Below, piece after piece: positions 24,130 to 36,205 of a stretch of 64,000 nucleotides of DNA. Origin of the DNA: Panopea generosa. Lineage: Eukaryota > Mollusca > Bivalvia > Adapedonta > Hiatellidae. The DNA lies in assembly GCA_029582155.1 (NCBI GenBank), contig CM055899.1, forward strand, positions 73,712,886 to 73,776,885, written 5' to 3'. The notes under the pieces were generated by a model, which worked only from the letters and a program-made list of their open reading frames with translations, searched no databases and had not been told where the DNA came from. The position numbers and the translations under genes are program-made. Each line of letters opens with the position of its first letter. The stretch's first letter is position 1.

Positions 24130-27100
24130 GGACGATACACAACTTCATATCAATACTATTGCCTGGAATGTTTTGTGATGTAGATACTTTATATACATAA
24201 CTACATTATATTATTGCCTGGAATGATTTGTGACGTAGATACGTCACTTTATATACACAACTACATACTACTTTTGCCCGGAATGTTTTGTGACGTAGAT
24301 AATTTATATACACAACTACATACTACTATTGCCCGGAATGTTTTGTGATGTAGATAATTTATATACACAACTACATAATATTATTGCCTGGAATGTTTTG
24401 TGACGTAGATACTTTATATACACAACTACATACTACTATTGCCCGGAATGATTTGTGATGTAGATGAGTGTTTTGTGACGTAGATACTTTATATACACAA
24501 CTACATAATACTATTGCCCGCAATGATTTGTGACGTAGATACTTTGTATATACAACTACATAATACTATTGCCCGGAATGTTTTGTGACGTAGAAACTTT
24601 ATATACACAACTACATAATACTATTGCCCGCAATGATTTGTGACGTAGATACTTTGTATATACAACTACATAATACTATTGACCAGAATGTTTTGTGACG
24701 TATATACTTTATATACACAACTACATAATACTATTGCCTGGATTTTTTTTGTGATGTAGATACTTTATATACACAACTACATAATACTATAGCCAGGAAT
24801 GTTTTGTAAAGTAGATACTTTATATACACAACTACATACTACTATTGCCCGGAATGTTTTGTAAAGTAGATACTTTATATACAAAACTACACGATACTAT
24901 TGCCTGGATTTTTTTTGTGAGGTAGATACTTTATATACACAACTACATAATACTATTGCCCGGAATGTTTTGTGACGTAAATACTTTATATACACAACTA
25001 CATAATACTATTGCCTGGATTTTTTTGTAATGTAGATACTTTATATACACAACTATATAATACTATAGCCCAGAATGTTTTGTAACGTAGATACTTTATA
25101 TACACAACTATATAATACTATTGCCTGGAATGTTTTGTGACGTTGATAGTTTTTATACACAACTACAAAATACTATTGCCTTGAATGTTTTGTAACGTAG
25201 ATACTTTATATACACAACTACATAAAACTAAAGCCGAGAATGTTTTGTAACGTAGATACTTTATATACACAACTACATACTACTATTGCCCGGAATGTTT
25301 TGTGACATAAATACTTTATAAACACAACTGCATTATACTATTGTACACAACTACCTAATAGTATTGCCCGGAATGTTTCGTGACGTAGAAACCTTATATA
25401 CACATCTACATAATACTATTGCCTGGAATGTTTAGTGACGTAGATATTTTATATACACAACTACATAACACTATTGCCCGGAATGTTTTGTGACGTATAT
25501 ACTTTATATACACAACTACATAATACTATTGCCCGGAATGTTTAGTGACGTAGAAACTTTATATACACAACTACATAATACTATTGCCCGGAATGTTTTG
25601 TGACGTTGACACTTGATATACACAAGTACATACTACTATTGCCTGTTTTTATTGTAACGTAGATACTTTATATACACAACTACATACTAATATTGCCTGT
25701 TTTTTTTGTGATGTAGATACTTTATAAACACAACTACATAATACTACTGCTCGGAATGTTTCGTGATGTAGATACTTTGTATACACAATTACATACTACT
25801 ATTGCCCGGAATGTTTTGTGACGTAGATACTTTATATACACAACTACATAATACTTTTTCCCGGAATGTTTTGTGACGTAGATACTTTATATACACAACT
25901 ACATAATACTATTGTACACAACTACATAATAGTAATGCCCGGAATGTTTTTTGACGTAGATACTTTATATACACAACTTCATAATACTATTGCCTGGAAT
26001 GTTTTGTGACGTAGATACGTCACTTTATATACAAAACTACATAAAACTATTGCCTGGAATGTTTTTTGACGTATATACTATATATACACAACTATATAAT
26101 ACTATTGCCTGGAATGTTTTGTGACGTAGATACGTCACTTTATATACACAACTACATAATACTATTGTACACAGCTACATAATAGTATCGACATAACTAG
26201 ATACGTTATACACACAACTATATAATACTATTGGTTGGAATGTTTTGTGACGTAGATACGTCACTTTATATACACAACTACATAATAATATTGCATTGAA
26301 TGTTTTTTTATGACGTAGATACGTCACTTTATATACACAACTATATAATTCTGTTTCCCGGAATGTTTTTTGACGTAGATACTTTATATTTACAACTACA
26401 TAATCTTATTTTACACAACTACATAATAGCATTGCCCGGAATGTCTTGTGACGTAGATATTTTATACACACAACTATATAATACTATTGCCTTGAATGTT
26501 TTTGACGTAGTTACGTCACTTTATATACACAACTACATAATACTATTGCCTGGAATGTTTTGTGACCTAGATACTTTATATACACAACTACATAATACTA
26601 TTGCCTGGAATGTTTTGTGACCTAGATACTTTATATACACAACTCCATAATACTACTGCCCAGAATGTTTTGTGACGTAGACACTTTATATACACAACTA
26701 CATAATACTATTGCCTGGAATGTCTTGTGACGTTGATACTTTATATACACAACTACATAATACTTTTGCCCGGAATGTTTTGTGATGTACATACTTTATA
26801 TACACAACTACATAATACTATAGCCCGGAATGTTTTGTGACCTAGATACTTTATATACACAACTACATAATACTATTGCCCGGAATGTTTTGTGACCTAG
26901 ATACTTTATATACACAACTACATAATACTACTGCCCAGAATGTTTTGTGACCTAGATACTTTATATACACAACTACATAATACTATTGCCCGGAATGTTT
27001 TGTGACCTAGATCCTTTATATACACAACTTCATAATACTATTGCCTGGAATGTTTTTTGACGTAGATACGTCACTTTATATACACAACTACATAATACTA

Positions 27101-27165
27101 TTGCCTGGAATGTTTTGTGACGTAGATACGCCACTTTATATACACAACCACATAATGCTATTCAT
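24130..27165. repeat. 3-kb minisatellite, about 55-bp unit
   Basis: The unit is 'tttgtgacgtagatacttta' + 'tatacacaactacataatac' + 'tattgcccggaatgt', in roughly 55 copies. Subtypes cluster. Units with the extra 'gtagatacgtcac', which makes TGACGT...ACGTCA an inverted repeat, sit mostly at 25985-26340 and 27055-27135. Units with 'gtgacctagatac' sit at 26560-27010. The clustering indicates local turnover. A 106-codon open frame at 26300 is just translated repeat. Confidence 0.95.
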
Positions 27166-27480
27166 CCACATAGGACTCCTTTTATACTGATCAATATGAA
27201 TATATCATAGAACTTGGTTACACGGTTGAAGATTGTACTTTTCAAATTTGTGGTCCGGGAAAGTCAAATAGTGTAAAATATATTTTTATTTAAAAGGGTG
27301 TGTTTCCCTTAAAATTCTTGACTATGGTCGACAGAATATCATTTGCTGACTACCACTCTATATTTATAGCTTACAAATTATATAATTCTTCAAATTTAGG
27401 CACCTATACTTTTAAAGTCTGTAATTAGTTTTGAAGTTTATGTAAAACATGTAAATGTTTTGATGCATGTTGTCCAGCTT
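27165..27480. other. No recognised feature
   Basis: Spacer between two tandem arrays. No motif is seen. Confidence 0.4.
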
Positions 27481-27484
27481 TAGT

Positions 27485-28430
27485 CTAAGTCTCTAACAAA
27501 GTACTTAATCTATGCTTATTGAGAATATCACTTTATCTGTTACCAGAGATGAAAATGTCACAAGCCCGAGTCTCTTATAGACCACTTTAACTCGGCTTAT
27601 TGATAACATTCCTGTATATTGTACCGAATAGAAAAAATGGCAATTTTCTTAAAGCACACGCCCGCGTCTATGACGGACTACTTAAAATAAGCTTATTTAT
27701 AATATAACTGTATATATAACCAATGAGAAACATGTCAATGTTTCTTTAAGCACACACCCGCGTCTCTGACGGACTACTTAAAATAAGCTTATTTATAATA
27801 TAACTGTATATATAACCAATGAGAAACATGTCAATGTTTCTTGAAGCACACTCTTGGGTCTCTGACGGACTACTTAAAATAAGCTTATTTATAATATAAC
27901 TGTATATATAACCAATGAGAAACATGTCAATGTTATTTAAGCACACACCCGCGTCTCTGACGGACTACTTAACATAAGCTTATTTATAATATAACTGTAT
28001 ATATAACCAATGAGAAACATGTCAATGTTTCTTTAAGCACACGCTTGAGTCTCTGACGGATTACTTAACATAAGCTTATTTATAATATTACAATGTTTGT
28101 TACAAGAGATAGAAAAATGTCAATGTTACTTTATGCACACGCCAGCGACTCTAACAGACTACTGAACATAAACTTAGTTATAATATTACTGTATATATTA
28201 CCAACATGTCAATGTTTCTTTAAGCACATGCCCGCGTCTCTGACAGACCACTCAACCTACGCTTATTATGTTATTACTGTGAATATTACCAAAGAGGTAA
28301 ATGCCATTGTTTCTTTGAGCACATACCTCTGACGGACCACTTAACCTAATCTTGTTTAGCTTATTTTTAATGATACTGTATCTGTTACCAAATAGAAAAG
28401 TGTCAATGTTTCTTGAAGCACCTAAATCCT
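27485..28430. repeat. Tandem array, about 95-bp unit
   Basis: About ten units of 'gtctctgacggactacttaa' + 'aataagcttatttataat' + 'ataactgtatatataacc' + 'aatgagaaacatgtcaatg' + 'tttctttaagcacac'. The middle units (27660-28040) are nearly identical. Units at both ends are diverged, the usual gradient of an expanding array. The mariner-like pseudogene begins where the last unit breaks off. Confidence 0.9.
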
Positions 28431-28434
28431 CTAT

Positions 28435-29160
28435 TACCAAGGCAAACATTTCTGCTGTAAACAGGATGCCCGATTGACGCTGAGGATAATAGCCAGTATT
28501 ACTGGCATAACAGAAGGCAGCGTGCAAACAATTCTGGAAAAGCATTTGCACAAATGAAAGATGTGTGCTAGGTGAATTCCCCATTTGCTCAATGAGGAGC
28601 AAAAGACACAGCGTGCACATGTTTGAGCCACAGAGAAGGGCTGATAACAAGCAATAGAAACGAAAAGATCAAGCACGCCCATGTATTGGGAACCATCAGT
28701 ACGAAGAAAATGGTGTACGTCATTTTCTTAATTCTAGCGGGACAGTTATTCAGGTGCCTTGTCATTCTGATCATACAGTCACTGGACGCTTCTATAATAA
28801 CTCTATGCTGAAAAAAATTGAAAAAGTTTTCCAATAAGAAGCGTCAGAGTAAGGAGGCCCTTGATGACAACGCTTCCTTTCACAGGTGTGATGATGTTGA
28901 GGCTTTCTTTGTGTCTGATTAGTGTATATTGTAATCTATCTACCTTATTGCAACGGTCCATGCGACTATTTTTATTGTCAAGGCTTAAGCAAATACATTC
29001 TGGGAAGAGATATAAGTCCAGAAGTCTTCTTGGTAGCGCTATATACCAGTATCTTAAACAGGTACCGAAAGAAAACTACCTAACTGCATTTCACGAATGG
29101 GTAAAAAGGTTACAAAAATATGTTTCGGTAAAAGGGGAATACTTTGAACGTTTGCAATAA
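28435..29160 (+). pseudogene. Mariner-like (Tc1/mariner) transposase, decayed
   Basis: The transposase of a cut-and-paste DNA transposon. 'LTLRIIASITGITEGSVQTI' near 28470-28535 is the helix-turn-helix DNA-binding part. 'CARWIPHLLNEEQKTQRVHM' (about 28565-28625, with shifts) is the usual linker after it. 'LDDNASFHRCDDVEAFF' around 28859-28910 holds the second catalytic aspartate block. 'PCDYF' near 28965 is the third block. 28975-29160 gives the C-terminus 'SRLKQIHSGKRYKSRSL' and 'WVKRLQKYVSVKGEYFE'. The first DDE block is hard to trace. Several frameshifts separate the pieces. The N-terminus and the 5' inverted repeat were not found and seem lost at the junction with the tandem array. Confidence 0.8.
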
Positions 29161-30285
29161 AAATATTTTGATGAAACGCTGCACTTTAGAAATCAAACCC
29201 CAATGAAAAAACTTTTGCAGGACCCTCGTTTCATTGAGACATGCATTTGAATTGCCTTTGCTGTGTATGAAATTCGAATAAATTTGAAGTGGTTAACACT
29301 GTTAAAACTATCAATGTACAGTCTTTGAGGTTCTTAATCGGTTTCGACCTATGCTTAATGAAACTGTATTACGAACATACATAAAATAGATTATTCATCC
29401 ATATGGTTCAAATGATTTGACTTAGTTATGACATTATCAAACTGAGCCTAAATTTAAAATCAATACATGCTTGATCACTAGGCTTACAAGATTGCAGTTT
29501 GATTTATATCTATGTTCAGACTTATTCATTTTAAATTGGGAACCACGGATGGCATTGTGCAAGTAAGTAAGTCAATCAGTAAGTATTTTATGATAGTGAC
29601 ATGTGTTCATGTAACTTGATATAAGATATCAATTTTTTAACAACACATCCGGCCCAAATGGTCAACAATACAAATAAATAGATATATTATTTTACATAAA
29701 ATAGTCACCATAAAAAAATAAATAATATATACAAGGTTATTACACAGCAACATATAACATAAGGATGTGGGTATAAAGTATAATTATTCTCCTTATATAA
29801 GTATTAACATTATATTATGTGTGTTTATCCTTGGCACCAACCAGTCCTATTTCCTTCTTTACATAACAATTAACAAAAAACATATTGCTTCCAAATAGGA
29901 CATGGTTCGTTTTAATGTTTTACATATTATGAAACCCTTTTTAAATTTTACATTTAATGTACAAGTACAGTCGAACCTGTCTTGAGCAACCAGTCAACTT
30001 AAGGAACGAACGTGGCTTTTTAAGGCAGGTAGTTGTTTAATGCAGATTTATTTGCTGTAAAAGCATATAAATGGGAAATACCAAATGTGGTTACTTAAGA
30101 CAGGTGACTGCTTAATAGAGGTGTCCGGCTATTAAGGTTTGAGATACTTCCTCTTTCTTTACCGATAACCACCACACTTCCTGATTCATGTCTCGTTATG
30201 AACGCGTCCAAATCTCAACCATGCAAACCATTCAGTGTACTGTTTTTGTATTCTATTATAGTTATAAGTTATATTGGGATTTAAG
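29160..30285. other. No recognised gene
   Basis: AT-rich. 'cgaacctgtcttgagcaacc' followed by 'acttaaggacaggtg'-like phrases near 29970-30130 looks like a worn dispersed repeat, but no second copy lies in this window. Confidence 0.3.
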
Positions 30286-30287
30286 GT

Positions 30288-30515
30288 TTCGCGAAACAAC
30301 GATGGTGAGAAGTCGAAACTTCGATGGTGAAAACGCGGAACTACGACTTTTCACCATCGTTGGTTCGTTGTTTCGACTTTTCACCATCGTAGTTGCGACT
30401 TTTTACCATCGTTGTTTCGTTGTTTCGACTTTTCACCATTGCAGTTTCGTTGTTTCGTTGTTTCGACTTTACTTAATTTAATAAATATGCCGCGATGGCC
30501 CCAACGGGACTTCGT
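30288..30515. repeat. Third block of the gatggtgaaaagtcg satellite
   Basis: A short direct arm ('gatggtgagaagtcgaaac') is followed by inverted units ('cgacttttcaccatcg'). The end 'cgactttacttaattta' + 'ataaatatgccgcgatggcc' matches the end of the block at 9541-9790, after which the two loci diverge. Confidence 0.85.
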
Positions 30516-30837
30516 AATTTACGGTAGTTTTATTTAGGTTTATTGTCGCGTGTAAACACATTGGAAGCAAGTACAACTGAGGCGTGTATGCACAATAATA
30601 GAACTGGGTAAGATCAAAAAGATAATTGCAATTGGGTAGTTTGTTTAAATTATAATTGAATTAAATTTTTTCGCCTATGAATGCGGGTGCGAATTCAATG
30701 GGAAAAAAACATTATTTTTTCATATCACAATCCGATGTATATCGTACACAATATCTGCTGCGAAAAGAAAGTTTTGCCAAATGGACATAACATTTAATCA
30801 AACTGATCATTGCACAAAATATATTCTAAAATATATA

Positions 30838-33600
30838 ATGTGTACAAAGTGTTACCCTATCAGATAAGCATATGTAATTCGATTCACTTAAACCAACATT
30901 AGCTAAACTAACATGTCGAAAGAAACATAACTAGGACATAATTTCACAGTAGGTGTATCTGTGCACATTTTACTTTTGATCAACCAATTTAACGGGAGTA
31001 TGTCAAGAATGTCTTAAAATATAAAATTATTTTTAAGATAGGTAAAAAGTATCTCAAAGAAATAAAATCCAAATGGTTGATGTCATTATGTAAATTTAAG
31101 AAAACAGATGTGAAGAGTAAAGGGTTTTTTGTTGTTGATTTTTAAAAAAATCAAATATTAAAAGATAATTAAATGAAACAACAACTGGCCCCGATGTTAT
31201 AAAACATTGATCATGCTAACTCAAATTTGTACTCAAAACACATTTTCTAGGAGTAACATACAAACCCAATTTAAAGCGCAAACATTTGACTAAGTTTCGA
31301 ATTAAAGAGTATTAATGCAGATATGAGGTATAAAATGATACGTTTTTACGTTTTTTTTGTTATAATAAGTGAGTTTGCATGTTAACCACTATTTCAAAGT
31401 AAATATAGTTTAATAGAGTCAACGAAGTCCCCATTCTTAAAATAGACAGAAATTAAAATACCTTTATATCGTCATTCGGTCTCTTTCTATGTGTTAACCT
31501 GTATAACGGGTCAAATTGAAATCAAAAATGAAACAACGTGGTTCATTTAATACGTCACACAATGTGTTGCAATTTTAAGCGGAAAATCACTTTAAGTCTT
31601 ACATAGACGCGTAGCCCAAGTTAAGAAATTCCTTTTAAATATGTTATTTTGGCATTTTTAATAGATATCATTTTGGCAATTCGGGACTGAGTAATTATAT
31701 ATAGGCATGGTTTATTGGATAAAAATGGTTTAGCCAATTTAAAATTGTGAAAAATCCTGATAAATTCCCTTTAATAAGGAAGTTTTATCAGGGGGAAGTT
31801 TATTTTGCTTGTTGATTTTTGTTCTTTATTCTATAGCAAATAGTAAAAGTTTGAAGGCTTGTCATTCATAGAGAGACCCAAATGAAAGAAGTGAAACCTA
31901 CATTTTACTGTTTGTCAACCTCTGCACTATCAAAATATGATGAGAAAAGTAGGGGTCATGTGTCATATAAGAGATTTTTTTTCTGCTCAGTGTGTACACT
32001 GGTGACAAAGTGAAAGTAGACTTCCGAAATCATGTATTCATACCCCAATTTCCAAGCCTCATTTTTTTTCTAAATTCACAATTCAAACATGACAGTGCTA
32101 TCAAAGTGTTCAAAATACATCAATAATGCCATTCAAATAAAAAAATGAGCATTAAAATAAGGAAAATGCATTTCTAAAGAAGAAGAAATGAGGATTATTT
32201 AAAACCGCCATTATGCGACTACCCCACGGAAGCACTTCCTTTTTGCAATGGTGGTACTATGCCTCTATATAAACAGCTAACCTGTGATACTTCCGCATTG
32301 GCTTACACTGACTAATATCGTTAGATACATGCAAACGCGTATTGCAATTTAAACGATAGGGTTAAAATATGGAGACCTGCACAATAGCACGACTTTCTTT
32401 TTTTAGATTGGTCTCACCGGCTATTTTCAGTTATAAACAAATTATTCAAACGTTTTCATTATCAATCGGCAATAGTTTTATGTCACACAAACTTGAATAA
32501 CATAACGCATCAAGTTTACATCAGTTTACAATAATACAGATAAAACACGACGGAACGATATTTAAAGACCTTGACACGCGATAAAACGTCGGCATGATAT
32601 AAATCACCTGTTATTCTTGTTATGGTATGGTGCTTTCTCAAAAGTACTGGAGTTGCAGGTTAGAGTCAAACTCGGTGTAAAACCCGCATGTGAACTTTAC
32701 CAATTCTGTGCCAATGTGGTTCTACTCGGATTCGTGGGATTTCAGATTATCGCCTAACAATAAAATTGGATGCCATCTATTACCTGTAATTAAAATCACG
32801 TGCCTATTATTTCTGATTAATTGTTAAATTCATGTACATGCAACTCTTAAAGATACCTATATCCGCGGAAGTTTTCATTATAATCTGTGACTAGTCACTG
32901 TACCATTAAACATTTGATAATGATGTATACATAATACTCGCTAAAATATGAAGTATATAACTGATTTATAATGTTTTCCAACAATCCAGCAAGACAATAC
33001 GATATTAACATGATATTTTCACAATATACCAATGTCTTAAACATTACAATGTTAGTTAGAGCGGTGTTTGCTATTTAATTACAGTTCAAAGCATGATATG
33101 CCGATTTTAAATAAATCTTTGTTTTCTAAGACAGATGGACATAATCCAATATATGACTGAACAAACTCAAACTCAAATGTACAATATGAACAAAGCGTTA
33201 CCCTATCAGGTGTACTTGTGTATTTCAATATCATATGTTTCGATCTACCTAAACCGACATAGCAAAAAAAAACATGATAAGGAAAAATATTTGTTGTATT
33301 TGTGAACAGTTTTTATCTGTTTCAAGTTGTGCACCAAAGAGTTTTACTAAAGTGTTTTACTCTTTTCACAAGGACTTTTTATTAGGAGGAAGTAATGTCT
33401 GTTTGTTTCGATAGATATTGTATGTATTTAATCGTACATATTTTGTTAATCCTTGATACTTCCGCACTTGTAAACAATACACCTGGCTAGTATCAGCAAA
33501 TTATTCCAACGTTTTCTGCATCAGTACGCCATAGTTAGTTTAAGTCACACAAACTCTTACAAACACGTCTATATTCAGTTTACAAAAGTAACTTTCAATT
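30838..33600. repeat. Region of interleaved direct dispersed repeats
   Basis: 'gtacaaagtgttaccctat' (30838-30965) recurs diverged at 33172-33320. 'tgatacttccgcattgg' (32280-32535) recurs at 33448-33600. 31430-31665 is repeat R1 on +. 31805-32260 is repeat R2. No protein-coding motif was recognised across the region. Confidence 0.55.
31805..32260 (+). repeat. Dispersed repeat R2 (copy 1)
   Basis: About 450 bp matching 59400-59845 in the same orientation. Shared blocks include 'gttctttattctatag', 'gaaggcttgtcattcata', 'agtaggggtcat', 'cacaattcaaacatgaca' and 'gactaccccacggaagcac'. No coding content is seen. It may be a non-autonomous transposon fragment. Confidence 0.8.
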
Positions 33601-33711
33601 TACATTGACGTACCTTACCGACTGACGCTTTTTTAAATGTTGCTGTGACAGCCGTATATACTCACTGACCCTGTATTGTCAAAATGATATGTATTTAAAC
33701 ATACCAACATA

Positions 33712-34090
33712 TATATTGAAAAGGGATTTCTTAACTTGGGCTACGCACCTTGGTTAGACTAAAATAGGTTTCACGCTTAAAATTGCATATTTTGTGACAT
33801 ATTAAATAAGTCACGTGATTCAATTTTGATTTCAATTTGATCCGTTATACAGATTTTACACTTAAGAAGAATGTTTCATCTTCGAAAGAGACCGAATGAC
33901 GGTGTGAAGATGGTCAAGCAGGATTCAAGTGCTGTTTATTTCTGGAATGGGATTTGGTTTCAATTTTAACACCCCAATTCAAATATCGGCTTTGTCACTT
34001 TTTAGTAGATTTGGCATATCAAACCAATCGGATTGTATTTATTAATGATAATGAGAATAAATATTTTAATTTTTATAACAACTTATAGCA
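33712..34090 (-). repeat. Dispersed repeat R1 (inverted copy)
   Basis: 'ttaacttgggctacgc', 'gatttcaatttgatccgtta' and 'gagaccgaatgacg' are reverse complements of segments at 31440-31640 and 22840-23220. Confidence 0.7.
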
Positions 34091-34571
34091 TTTTCCCCGA
34101 TACTTCCTTTAGGATCAATGAGAAACGCTGCCAACAAAAATTACACTTCTTGGAAATCTTACAATCGTCATAGCATAGTGAAGTGTGTGTAAAACACATC
34201 GTTTAACTGGGTCTCAGGACTGAGATGGTGTTCATCACAAACAAATGTAAAACGTTTAAATTAAAGTTAATCCCAAATATTAAGGCCTTCAAAATATGTT
34301 TAAAATCCGGTGACATTAAATTTTGTCCCCGTTGAAAAGTGACCCACGATGAGTGATCAATTTTTAACATTTAAAATTGACCCAGACCGTTATTTAATGA
34401 CCCACCCACACGTGAAAAAAATGACCCACGTTAAAATCTGATCACCAACTGTGGAAAATTGACCGAATAGTCGGCCGGACCACATTTCAACATTGAAACT
34501 TATATAATAAATTTGGATAAAAAGTGTGAATTATAACCGTTGTTGTTTCACAAGTTAAGAATGCGATGAAG

Positions 34572-34572
<1 letters not shown>

Positions 34573-34608
<36 letters not shown>
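34573..34608. repeat. (CT)n microsatellite
   Basis: Uninterrupted dinucleotide run. Confidence 0.95.
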
Positions 34609-34611
<3 letters not shown>

Positions 34612-35986
34612 GTTACCCATGCATCGGCGTCACACTTTTGGTTAAAAAAAACACCTACTTTATTTATTTGAAACTTCACCAAGGTTATCAAACAATCAAG
34701 TTAATTAACTCTTGGTTTAATTTAATGCAAATTATGGCCTTTGTTTGACTAGTTTAAGTTTTCCGTGCAACTTGATATCATGCAAATATCTCAATAACTT
34801 CGTATGCGGTTGATTTAAAACTACACTGACGCCCTCGTGTTTTCAAACATAATCTCCCAGCTATGTCCTATACTTCTGATGGAGATTTTGACAACAATTA
34901 TCCCCATTTATTTGCATTTGTATATTCTTCGTGTTTAACACTCATCTGACCCACGGAGGGGGCCGAATTTGTTTGAAGAATTCATGGCCCAACCAAATTT
35001 CTATACTATAAATAGAAATAGCATACGTTTAAACCACAAACAAACATATTAGTTAATCTCTTTGCTAAATTGAAACGTTTAATAACTCAGAAACAGATTT
35101 AGAACCCAAAACTTTATAACACTCACTTGTGTGTGAAAAGTGCATATGTATAACAATTAATATAACTTGGTCAGATTTTTTGTATCTATTGACAAAGCAG
35201 TGCGAGTAGTCCAGCGCTGTCTTGCGGACATGTCTTGTTTTTCTACCAATATCGTCCTATTTTCGATGTAAGTCATTAACTTTTTATGTAATATATAAAT
35301 ATATTTTAACAGCATAAACATAAACGAGAATGCAGATTGCACATCGTTGTACAAGGGAGTTGCCTTGCATTATATAATGATATGATTATATTAAATGGTT
35401 CGCATGGTGTTTGTCAATGTCAGTTTGAAAAGGATTTTTTTCATCACTAACTGATATAGCAATCACTTGTAATCACAACAACCATTGATCATTATATAAT
35501 CACTTAAGCGACCTTTTGCCAACATGTCCTTCTTGTTTGAAGTCAAGATCACCAAAAACTAGATATTTGATCCTTAAAATCGTCATGGGACACTGCAGAT
35601 ATTATGCCATATTACAAAAGGTTTAGATTGCCATCTAGATTTTCTAAAGAAAAGTAACTCAGTACGGGCGGGAACATTTTTTATTTATAGGTGACATTGA
35701 CTTCTCAGTAAAAACCAAAATCACACAAAGTTTAGGGACTGAAAGAACAACTTGTATAAACGTTCATTATATTTTTTTTAATCAGGCCTGGGTTATCTTT
35801 AATCAAAGGTTGAATACACTAATATAAATGATATGTGGTTTAAATGTTAGTTATTTTAATTTTAGGCTAAAAATAACAAAGTTGGATAAAAAGTGTGAAC
35901 TATAATTCCACAGTTGTACAATCGAGGGAAATGAAATAGCATTGTACCTAATTCCGACTTGTACTTCTAACTGTGAATACGAATTC

Positions 35987-36205
35987 GTCCGGGTAGCGCA
36001 ATGGTAGTGTACATGCTTGTCAATCCGATGTTCCCGGGTTCGATTCCCGACGGGCACATTCTTTGTGGAAAAATATTCTCCGCCTTTGTTTCAAGTAGGG
36101 AAGTTGTCAGTTACTTGCAAAAATTGTTAGTACTGGTACAGACTTCCTGGAATACCGTTAGGATACCTGACCGCCATTATATAAATGAAAAATGTTGAAA
36201 TGGTG
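35987..36205 (+). mobile_element. tRNA-derived SINE with 'gataaac' tail
   Basis: Strong A-box-like 'tagcgcaatggtagtg' and B box 'GGGTTCGATTCCC' at 35987-36058. The anticodon stem does not pair, so it is not a tRNA gene. The body ends 'aaatgttgaaatggtgataa', similar to the 3' end of the SINE at 45165-45335 ('gttggaaatggcgttaaacc'). Confidence 0.7.

Noticed and set aside
26300..26620. 106-codon frame in the 55-bp minisatellite
   Set aside because: Product of the repeat period; no domain, and the frame depends on chance unit indels.
24130..28430. Possible CRISPR arrays (regularly spaced repeats)
   Set aside because: Units are repeated over their full length with no unique spacers and no cas genes; the DNA is eukaryotic.
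28252..28650. 132-codon minus-strand frame
   Set aside because: It is the shadow of the plus-strand mariner helix-turn-helix region and part of the 95-bp array.
35987..36058. Genuine tRNA gene
   Set aside because: A and B boxes are good, but the anticodon stem and acceptor stem do not pair; a SINE body follows.
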